Positions 24,192 to 30,993 of a stretch of 42,159 nucleotides of DNA are shown here, in pieces (position 1 is the first letter of the stretch; each line of letters starts with the position of its first letter). The position numbers and the translations under genes were made by a program. The notes under the pieces are model-generated. The model saw nothing but the letters and a program-made list of their open reading frames with translations, was not told the origin of the DNA and did no database searches. This stretch comes from Bacteroidaceae bacterium (lineage in GTDB: Bacteria > Bacteroidota > Bacteroidia > Bacteroidales > Bacteroidaceae). The stretch is from assembly GCA_017469525.1 (NCBI GenBank), contig JAFUGG010000062.1, positions 1 to 42,159 on the forward strand. The letters are read 5' to 3'.

Positions 24192-26441
24192 TTATATCAC
24201 CATCGACAGCATCGAGAGGTCGGCTTCCTCGCCCACGACCCATACAATGTCGTGCTGCACAAACTGACGCTTTGCCGGAATGGTGTCGATATGACCTTCC
24301 GTGTTCTCCACTCCAATCACCATGCAATGGTAACTCGTGCGGAAGTCAGCCTCGAGCAAGGTCTTTCCGATGAGCGGACTACTCTCGCTGAGCCGTATGG
24401 AGATGATGGAGAGGTTGTGCTTCTCCTTGTTTCGCTCCTGCTGAGGCAGCACTTCCTGCTCGCTCCTCATTCTCAGAGATTCGATGGCTTCGCTGCCAGC
24501 CACGACCTCGAGGACGTCGCCGGGATAGATGCGGTGACTGCCTCCAGGGATGTTTATCCTATGTCCCGAGCGCAAGATAGCCGCAATGTGGACGCGGTCG
24601 GTCTTGCCGAAATGGAGCTGGGAAAGCGTCTTGCCGCCCCAACGCGAATGGGCAGGAATCCTCACCCGAGCTATCTGCAAGTCCTTTCCCCTGAGCCGAC
24701 GGCCGTAACTCAGCACATTCTGCTGCTCCCTGAGACGCAGGTTCTGCTTGAACGTACGCTCCATCCGGATGCTCGTATACTTGACGATTCTGCTCAACAC
24801 TATCAATACGAGGACCGCCACACTGATGAGAACGTTCCAAACCCACCAGAGGGGCGACACGAACATCACCACATCATAGACCAATATAAAGCCCAGAACG
24901 GCCTTCATCAGCAAGATGAGACGAACCAGGAATGCAGCCATTTTACCCGATGAAATCAGGTATTTTACCTCCCGGCTATGGTTCTTCTTCATGACAATGG
25001 CGCGGATGCAAGGCGAAAGGAGCAGAAGCGTGATGACACAGCAAACGAGTAGTCCGTTCCGCTCACCCATGATGTGCTTGCACAGAGGCAGTATCGTGGC
25101 ATAGCCAAACATCAGGAAGGCTATGCTGATAGTAAGATAGGCAGCCGTCTGAAAGAGTATGGCAGACAGCAAACTCCGCCAAGCAGATGCAGAAGAAGAA
25201 GTAGCTACACGCTCGTTCATGCGGTTCAAGGACAGCGACTTTCCACGATTGATGAGCGACTGTACTTCGCCAGGCAATGAACTCTCTATGCGATTGGCAG
25301 CCTTCGGAGAGAGCTTGATGGCATAAGGCGTCAGGAAGGTCGTGATGATGCTCACCGCCACGACGACCGGATAAAGGAACTGGCTGGTCACACCCAACTC
25401 TTGTCCCAAGCCCGCAATGATGAATGCAAACTCGCCTATCTGCACCATCGAGAAGCCACTCCGCACAGCTGTCTGCACATTGCCACTCGTTGCAAAATAG
25501 CTCAGACTGCCGAAGAACATCTGCCCCAGCACTACTCCAAGCGTCAGCACAAGTATCGGCAACCAGTACTCCACCAGCACAGACGGCTCCACCATCATGC
25601 CTACCGACACGAAGAAGACAGCCCCGAAGAGGTCTCGAAGCGAGCTGACACTCTTCTCTATATTCTCTGCCTCGAGCGTTTCGGCCAAGATGCTGCCCAT
25701 CATAAACGCACCGAAAGCAGGACTGTAACCCACCTCATCGGCTATCACTGCCAGCAGGAAGCACAATCCCACCGATACGACCAGCAACGTTTCACTGTTG
25801 ATGTAGTTCTTCGCCTTACGTAAAATAATAGGCAACACGTATATTCCGACCAGGAACCAAAGCATCAGGAAGAACCCTAATTGCATAAGGCTCTTGATGA
25901 GTTCGAAGCCTTGGAACTCGCGGCTGACAGCCAAGGCGCTCAGCATCACCATGAGAAGGATGCCCAGAATGTCTTCCAAGATGAGCACCGAAATAACCCC
26001 CGAGGCAAAACGCTTCGAGCGAAGTCCCAGGTCGTCGTATGCTTTGTAGATAATCGTAGTAGAGCTCATGCTCAGCATTCCACCGAGGAAAATCCTGTCC
26101 ATATTGCTCCAACCGAACAACGAGGCTATCATTCCGCCCACACCTATCATGCAGCACATAACCATGATGGCAGTCAGGATGGGCTGCATTCCCATCTTAA
26201 GTATCTTCTTGAACGAGAATTCCAGACCAAGCGTAAACATCAGAAAGATGACACCCAGGTCGCTCCATTCCTCGATACCCTCCATACTGCTGACCGAAGG
26301 AGTATAGGGCATGTGCGGACCTGCCAGGAAGCCTGCCACGATGTAACCAAGCACAAGAGGCTGCTTAAGGCGCTTGAAGATGATGGTCACAACGCTGGCT
26401 ACTACGAGAATATACGCCAGATCGGTTATTAAGGAAGACAC
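24192..26441 (-). CDS. Kef-type cation:proton antiporter with C-terminal TrkA-C domains
   Basis: A 749-residue monovalent cation:proton antiporter of the CPA2 family in the inner membrane. The N-terminal two-thirds has about 12-13 helices, with typical blocks GYIVAGFLAGP, FMLFTLGLEFSF and VGYSPAFGAFMMGSILAE; the acidic residues sit where CPA2 transport residues are expected. An extra set of helices spans about 430-560. The C-terminus holds two TrkA-C-like domains (ARVPAHSRWGGKTLSQLHF cut here; SSPLIGKTLLEADF), probably ligand-sensing. The GTG at 26441 is the start because an in-frame TAG lies just upstream. nadA ends 47 nt upstream on the same strand. Confidence 0.88.
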   Translation of the reverse strand: MSSLITDLAYILVVASVVTIIFKRLKQPLVLGYIVAGFLAGPHMPYTPSVSSMEGIEEWSDLGVIFLMFTLGLEFSFKKILKMGMQPILTAIMVMCCMIGVGGMIASLFGWSNMDRIFLGGMLSMSSTTIIYKAYDDLGLRSKRFASGVISVLILEDILGILLMVMLSALAVSREFQGFELIKSLMQLGFFLMLWFLVGIYVLPIILRKAKNYINSETLLVVSVGLCFLLAVIADEVGYSPAFGAFMMGSILAETLEAENIEKSVSSLRDLFGAVFFVSVGMMVEPSVLVEYWLPILVLTLGVVLGQMFFGSLSYFATSGNVQTAVRSGFSMVQIGEFAFIIAGLGQELGVTSQFLYPVVVAVSIITTFLTPYAIKLSPKAANRIESSLPGEVQSLINRGKSLSLNRMNERVATSSSASAWRSLLSAILFQTAAYLTISIAFLMFGYATILPLCKHIMGERNGLLVCCVITLLLLSPCIRAIVMKKNHSREVKYLISSGKMAAFLVRLILLMKAVLGFILVYDVVMFVSPLWWVWNVLISVAVLVLIVLSRIVKYTSIRMERTFKQNLRLREQQNVLSYGRRLRGKDLQIARVRIPAHSRWGGKTLSQLHFGKTDRVHIAAILRSGHRINIPGGSHRIYPGDVLEVVAGSEAIESLRMRSEQEVLPQQERNKEKHNLSIISIRLSESSPLIGKTLLEADFRTSYHCMVIGVENTEGHIDTIPAKRQFVQHDIVWVVGEEADLSMLSMVI

Positions 26442-26488
26442 TTTCTATTAATTAAAAATTAAGAATTAATAATTAAATATTATAATAT

Positions 26489-27472
26489 TTACTGTGCTGA
26501 AAGGTCGAGCATGCGGTTGATGCACTTTACGGCTTTCTCTGCAACCTGCTTGCTGACCTTTATCTCCGGCCATTCATACCTGAGGCAGTTGTAGAGTTTC
26601 TCCATCGTAATGAGCTTCATGTAGTTGCACTCATTGCAGGCACAGGTGCTGTCGTCGGGAGGAGCGGGCAGGAATGTCTTCTGCGGACATGCTTGCTGCA
26701 TTTTGTGGAGGATGCCGCTCTCTGTTGCCACGATGAATTCGGTTGCCTCGTCTTCCTGACTGAACTTGAGGAGAGCGGCCGTGCTGCCTACCTTGTCGGC
26801 CACCTTAACGACCGGGCCTTTGCATTCCGGGTGCACAAGTATCTTGGCCTGAGGGTGTTCTGCCTTCAATGCAAGTATCCTCTCGAGGCTGAACTTCTCG
26901 TGGACATGGCAAGCGCCATCCCATAAAACCATCTTCCTGCCTGTAATCGAGTTGATGTAATTGCCGAGGTTTCGGTCCGGGCCGAAGATTATCTTCTCGT
27001 CCTTAGGCAGGGAGTTCACTATCTTCAGCGCATTGCCGCTCGTCACGACTACGTCCGTCAGAGCCTTGATGGCAGCGGTCGTGTTCACATAACTGATGAC
27101 GGTATGGCCGGGATGGGCTTTCACGAAGGCTCCGAACTCCTTGGGCGGACAGCTTTCTGCAAGGCTGCAAGTGGCGTTGAGGTCAGGAACGAGCACCTTC
27201 TTATCAGGGCAAAGTATCTTGTTCGTCTCGCCCATGAAGTGGACGCCGCACATCACGATGATGTCTGCATCCGTCTTCGCCGCCTGCTGCGCCAGCGCTA
27301 GACTGTCGCCCACGAAGTCTGCGATGTCCTGTATCTCACCCTGCGTGTAGTAATGCGCCATGATGACTGCGTTCTTCTCGCTGCACATCCGGCGTATCTC
27401 AGCCTTCATGTCTGTTCCCTCGGGCACTGGTTCCGTGACGAAACCGGCAGCCTCCCACTTGTTGTCAACCAT
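26489..27472 (-). CDS. nadA: Quinolinate synthase
   Basis: NadA condenses iminoaspartate with dihydroxyacetone phosphate to quinolinate in NAD synthesis, using a labile 4Fe-4S cluster. The 327-residue protein has the expected cluster cysteines in the contexts ATCSLAES, HPECKGPVV and STCACNECNYM, and the substrate-binding HYYTQGEIQDIADFVGDS at the N-terminus. The start ATG at 27472 and overall length are normal. It is divergent from the TrmH gene across the candidate origin and precedes the antiporter gene. nadB and nadC are not in the window. Confidence 0.95.
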   Translation of the reverse strand: MVDNKWEAAGFVTEPVPEGTDMKAEIRRMCSEKNAVIMAHYYTQGEIQDIADFVGDSLALAQQAAKTDADIIVMCGVHFMGETNKILCPDKKVLVPDLNATCSLAESCPPKEFGAFVKAHPGHTVISYVNTTAAIKALTDVVVTSGNALKIVNSLPKDEKIIFGPDRNLGNYINSITGRKMVLWDGACHVHEKFSLERILALKAEHPQAKILVHPECKGPVVKVADKVGSTAALLKFSQEDEATEFIVATESGILHKMQQACPQKTFLPAPPDDSTCACNECNYMKLITMEKLYNCLRYEWPEIKVSKQVAEKAVKCINRMLDLSAQ

Positions 27473-27582
27473 TTTTATATTATTATATATTCTTTTATAT
27501 TTTATAATTAAATACTTTATGATGATAATGATGGGACGTTGATAAGTTCATAACTTTATGCTCCTTTTCATCGCTCAGTATG

Positions 27583-27890
27583 TTATCAACAGCCTTTCAA
27601 CACTTTTCTTTCGGTTATCAACCCTGCTGAGGAAGGTGTTTCATTCTGTGGCAGAATGTTTTGCCTTATGATGCGTCTGAACTTTATCCACATTTATGAA
27701 TAACATGCAAAGTTAATAATTTTCCCGGACATGCTGCTTTGATAACTCGCTTTTTTTATGTTGAAAGCAGATTTATAACTTTTTTTTAATGTGAATAAAA
27801 CCTTGCCGAGGTTCGTTTTCCTGCTTTTAGTGTGAATAACTCCGTACTTATCCACTCACTTATCCACATAAATTGTTAACTTTGTCCACA
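27583..27890. other. Candidate replication origin (oriC) with a cluster of DnaA boxes
   Basis: Eight DnaA-box-like 9-mers: TTATCAACA 27583, TTATCAACC 27615, TTATCCACA 27684, TGTGAATAA 27790 and 27831 (reverse of TTATTCACA), TTATCCACT 27848, TTATCCACA 27860 and TTGTCCACA 27882. Two are perfect TTATCCACA. T-rich and A-rich runs that could serve as the unwinding element lie between them (27750-27790). The gap is about 435 bp, non-coding and flanked by divergent genes. No dnaA is seen here; in Bacteroidetes dnaA and oriC need not be adjacent. Confidence 0.68.
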
Positions 27891-27909
27891 TGTTTTGTGT
27901 ATTTATATC

Positions 27910-28431
27910 ATGAGAAAGTTGAAAGTAACGGAGATGGGTCGCATGAGTGTGGCTGAATACCGGGAGTCGGACAAGCAGCCGCTGGTGGTCGTGCTGGACC
28001 ATGTGAGGAGTCTTTACAACGTAGGTAGCGTGTTCCGCACGAGCGATGCCTTCCGCGTGGAGAGTGTCCTTCTGTGCGGCATAACAGCCCGTCCGCCCCA
28101 TCCCGAAATACATAAGACGGCCTTGGGGGCTGAGGAAAGTGTCGACTGGCACTATTATGAGCGCACGGAGGATGCTGTTGCCTGGCTCAAGGAGGAGGGT
28201 TACACCGTCCTTGCCATCGAGCAGTGCGAGGGCAGCACTATGCTTCAGGACTTCCGGACGGAAGCGGGCAGGAAGTATGCCGTCGTGCTGGGCAACGAAG
28301 TGAAGGGCGTCCAGCAGGAGGTTGTGGACAGTTGCGACGGCTGCCTCGAGATACCTCAATACGGCACGAAGCACAGTCTGAACGTCAGCGTGGCAGCTGG
28401 CATCGTCCTCTGGCACATGTCGAGGAAATAA
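27910..28431 (+). CDS. TrmH/SpoU-family RNA methyltransferase
   Basis: A SAM-dependent 2'-O-ribose methyltransferase with a SPOUT knot, 173 residues. The three family motifs are present: LDHVRSLYNVGSVFRTSDAF (motif 1), VVLGNEVKGVQQEV (motif 2) and IPQYGTKHSLNVSVAAGIVL (motif 3). The ATG at 27910 was preferred over a TTG at 27895. The target RNA (tRNA or 23S rRNA) cannot be decided. It is transcribed away from the candidate origin and ends in a convergent gap filled by a tandem array. Confidence 0.9.
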   Translation: MRKLKVTEMGRMSVAEYRESDKQPLVVVLDHVRSLYNVGSVFRTSDAFRVESVLLCGITARPPHPEIHKTALGAEESVDWHYYERTEDAVAWLKEEGYTVLAIEQCEGSTMLQDFRTEAGRKYAVVLGNEVKGVQQEVVDSCDGCLEIPQYGTKHSLNVSVAAGIVLWHMSRK

Positions 28432-28450
28432 GCTCTTTATTCCTTAAGGA

Positions 28451-28624
28451 AAAACGCGGCACGCCGAGTTTGTAATATCGACGTGCCGGGTTGAGCAAAT
28501 CGGTGTACCTCTTTGAGCAAATCGGTGTACCTCTTTGAGCAAATCGGTGTACCTCTTTAATCAAATCGGTGTACCTCTTTGAGCAAATCGACGTACCTCT
28601 TTAATCAAATCGGTGTGCCGATTT
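28451..28624. repeat. 22-bp tandem array in a convergent gap, two unit types
   Basis: Six 22-bp units start at 28493, 28515, 28537, 28559, 28581 and 28603, built of GAGCAAATCGGTG and TACCTCTTT. They are preceded by one 22-bp unit (28451-28472) of the GCGGCACGCCGAGTT type and a 20-bp unit with ATCGACGTGCCG, related to those in mnmG and at 36114-36223. The array lies 19 nt behind the methylase gene and 3 nt behind the convergent coiled-coil gene. Confidence 0.92.
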
Positions 28625-28627
28625 TAT

Positions 28628-29206
28628 TTACTTCCTTATGCCATTGATGAGGAACTTTTTGGCTTCTTCCCTCGAGTCCTTAGCCTTAATGATTTCGTCT
28701 TTAGTCTGTTCGTGCTCGTCCTTCAGGTTTGACATGTTGGTTTGGGTGCTTTCAATTTCCTGACGAACGTTTTCGAGCTTCTGCTGAGCCTTTTGGAGGT
28801 TCTGCTCGGCCTTGGCTACGTTTGCCTCTGCCTTAGTGGCCTTCGACTGGAGCTTCGAGAGTTTGTCGCCAGCCTTCGAGTGTTTGTTCTGCAGTTTGAC
28901 AGACTTGCTCTGGGCTTTTTCCAGCGAGGATTCGCCTTTCTTTTCGAGTGAAGCGGCTTTCTTGGCGACCTTGAGGTTAGCCTGAGCCTTTTTCAGTTCA
29001 GCGGCTTTCTTGCTGATGTCGGACTTTGTGACGGTGCTTGCGTCCAGTTTTGCCTTTTCTTTCAGGGTGTTGAGCTCGCCTTTAAGTGTAGAAACTTTCA
29101 CCTCGAATTCGTTTTTCCACTGCTCGCATGACTTGCCGTCGTTTAGTGATTGTGCCATGATGGGCATTGAGATGGCCATGGCCACCAGTGCTAAAATCTT
29201 TTTCAT
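28628..29206 (-). CDS. Secreted coiled-coil protein of unknown function
   Basis: A 192-residue protein with a signal peptide (MKKILALVAMAISMPIMAQ, cleavage after about residue 18). The rest is an almost continuous helical coiled coil rich in Lys, Glu, Ala and Gln (for example KAEQNLQKAQQKLENVRQEI). There is no enzymatic motif. It is likely periplasmic or outer-membrane-associated. The promoter region upstream (29217-29279) contains TCGTTATTACGTTAT, also found upstream of metF (near 39735). No family recognised. Confidence 0.7.
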   Translation of the reverse strand: MKKILALVAMAISMPIMAQSLNDGKSCEQWKNEFEVKVSTLKGELNTLKEKAKLDASTVTKSDISKKAAELKKAQANLKVAKKAASLEKKGESSLEKAQSKSVKLQNKHSKAGDKLSKLQSKATKAEANVAKAEQNLQKAQQKLENVRQEIESTQTNMSNLKDEHEQTKDEIIKAKDSREEAKKFLINGIRK

Positions 29207-29279
29207 AAGTGTTTGAGTTAAAGTTAAGTTATTGTCGTTATTACGTTATATCGTTGTGTCGTTGCTATTTTATTGTGGG

Positions 29280-30611
29280 TTATCGGCAGAGTTCCTGGCA
29301 CACTTTGTCCTGGAAGGCACGTCCTGCCTGCATGGTGCTGATGCCTTGGTTGATGATGGCAAAGGCGAGGGTGTGTCCGTTGGCAGCGGTGATGTATCCG
29401 GCCAGCGAGGAGATGCCGGTGACGCTGCCTGTCTTGGCTTTGACATTGCCGTCGGCCTCGGTGCCGGTCATGCGGTTTTTCAGGGTTCCGTCGAAGCCTG
29501 CGATGGGCAGCGATGGCAGCAGATGTTCCTTGATGGACGTGTTTTGCCAGGCGTAGCCGAGCAAGGCGACGAGCATTTCGGCTGAGACGTAGTTGTAGAG
29601 CGACAGCCCGCTGCCGTCGGCTATCCTGTAGGGACTGGGGTCCACGCCTATCTTGCTGAGCAGTTTTTCCGTTCTTTGAGCGGCTTCCTTATGCCCTGCG
29701 CCTTTCTTTCCACCGAGGGCCGCCGTCTGATAGAACAGGCATTCGGCGTAGATGTTGTTGCTGTTCTTCATCATGGGCTCCAGCAGCTCGTCTATGCTGT
29801 GGCGTATGGAATAGACGGTCTTGGACTGTTCCCTGCCTCCAGCTGTCTGCCCTTTCCCATTGGAATTGACTTTTATGCCGGCTCGGGAGAGTGCTTGCAG
29901 CCATTTTTCCTCGAAGGTGTCTTTGCCGTCGACGAGCAGTGCGGAGAGCGGTCCATAGTCGTCGTCCCAGCACCATCCCCAGCCGAGCGGCTTGTCTTCG
30001 CGCATTGAGAGGTCGTAGACGATGCTGCCCGCGATGCTCTCTATGCCTTGTTTCTGCCTGATGTCCTGTGCTGCCTCGAGCAGTTCGTCGGGCGTCACCA
30101 TGGGGTCCATGCCGCCAACGACGATGAGGTCGCCTTGCAGCGTGCCGCCTGCCACCTTTCCCTTCGTGCGGAACTCTGTGCGGAGTTGGTAGTCGCCGCC
30201 CAGACAATCGAGTGCCGTAATGGCCGTCACGACCTTCTGACACGAGGCGGGTCGCATCCTGTGGGCTGCATTGACGGCGTAGAGAGGCTGCCCATCGGTC
30301 AGGTCATACACGTAGAGTCCGAGCTGGCTGCTCTCGAAGAGGGGCGACTGACAGAGCCGCTCCAGTGCCTGCTGCTTGTCGGCTTGCCACGTTCCCTCTG
30401 GGAAAGGACGCACCTGAGACACCAGCGGACGGGCGCTCACGACGGGTTCTTCCGTCGCCAGCTCTTCCTCCTCGACTGCCTGGACAGGTTGCTGCACTGC
30501 GACAGGCTGCGCGGGGAGCGCGTCGGCCTGGTAAGTGCGGTGGCGAACGGCGCGCTGCGAGGCGCACGAGGCCAGCAAGAGCAACAGGAAGAGGTACTTT
30601 GTGTATTTCAT
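29280..30611 (-). CDS. dacB: D-alanyl-D-alanine carboxypeptidase/endopeptidase (PBP4 type) lipoprotein
   Basis: A class C penicillin-binding protein that trims or opens peptidoglycan cross-links in the periplasm. The ATG at 30611 gives 443 residues with a lipoprotein signal (YLFLLLLLASCAS). A Pro/Gln/Glu-rich stretch follows (about 30-75), then the S13 peptidase domain. Catalytic motifs: SxxK as PASCQKVV, SxN as MKNSNNIYAE, and KTG as VKAKTGSVTG. The order is right and the domain seems complete, though short compared with E. coli DacB (477). The gene is divergent from the beta-helix protein gene and monocistronic by appearance. Confidence 0.92.
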   Translation of the reverse strand: MKYTKYLFLLLLLASCASQRAVRHRTYQADALPAQPVAVQQPVQAVEEEELATEEPVVSARPLVSQVRPFPEGTWQADKQQALERLCQSPLFESSQLGLYVYDLTDGQPLYAVNAAHRMRPASCQKVVTAITALDCLGGDYQLRTEFRTKGKVAGGTLQGDLIVVGGMDPMVTPDELLEAAQDIRQKQGIESIAGSIVYDLSMREDKPLGWGWCWDDDYGPLSALLVDGKDTFEEKWLQALSRAGIKVNSNGKGQTAGGREQSKTVYSIRHSIDELLEPMMKNSNNIYAECLFYQTAALGGKKGAGHKEAAQRTEKLLSKIGVDPSPYRIADGSGLSLYNYVSAEMLVALLGYAWQNTSIKEHLLPSLPIAGFDGTLKNRMTGTEADGNVKAKTGSVTGISSLAGYITAANGHTLAFAIINQGISTMQAGRAFQDKVCQELCR

Positions 30612-30654
30612 CGTTTTGTGCCGCACGGACAGTTTCGGTATGTGTTATCGGCTG

Positions 30655-30662
30655 CAAATTTA
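30655..30662 (-). promoter_or_regulatory. Promoter -7 element of dacB
   Basis: TAAATTTG on the minus strand matches TAnnTTTG and lies about 45 nt before the dacB ATG. The -33 box is not distinct. Confidence 0.45.
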
Positions 30663-30740
30663 CGACATTTAATTGAAAACAGAAAACAGATAAAAGAAAA
30701 TTATCGTGCTGAAGTAAATAATCCCCTATTGAGCGTCTGC

Positions 30741-30850
30741 CAAAGTATTAGCATTCTCCAGCCAAAGTATTAGTATTCTTTGGGCAAAGTATTAGTATTC
30801 TTTGGGCAAAGTATTAGTATTCTTTAGCCAAAGTATTAGTATTCCTTGAA
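30741..30850. repeat. 22-bp tandem array in the divergent dacB gap
   Basis: Five 22-bp units start at 30741, 30763, 30785, 30807 and 30829, each with CAAAGTATTAGTATTC then TTTGGG or a variant. Consensus is that of the array at 24000-24154. Unlike most arrays in the window it is not behind a stop codon; it lies between two promoters of divergent genes. Confidence 0.92.
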
Positions 30851-30928
30851 ATCCTTGTCTGCAAGGCCTTATTTTCTCAACATATATAACAATATGAAAG
30901 AATTGTTTGGAAATAGTTCTTCAAAACG

Positions 30929-30959
30929 TTTGACAACTGAACAAAACTTCCTATTTTTG
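30929..30959 (+). promoter_or_regulatory. Strong Bacteroidetes-type promoter of the beta-helix protein gene
   Basis: TTTG (30929-30932), 19 nt, then TATTTTTG (30952-30959): a full match to the TTTG/TAnnTTTG consensus. The start would lie about 28 nt before the ATG at 30994. Confidence 0.75.
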
Positions 30960-30993
30960 CAGACGGTAAACTTTGATACATTATATATATTAT

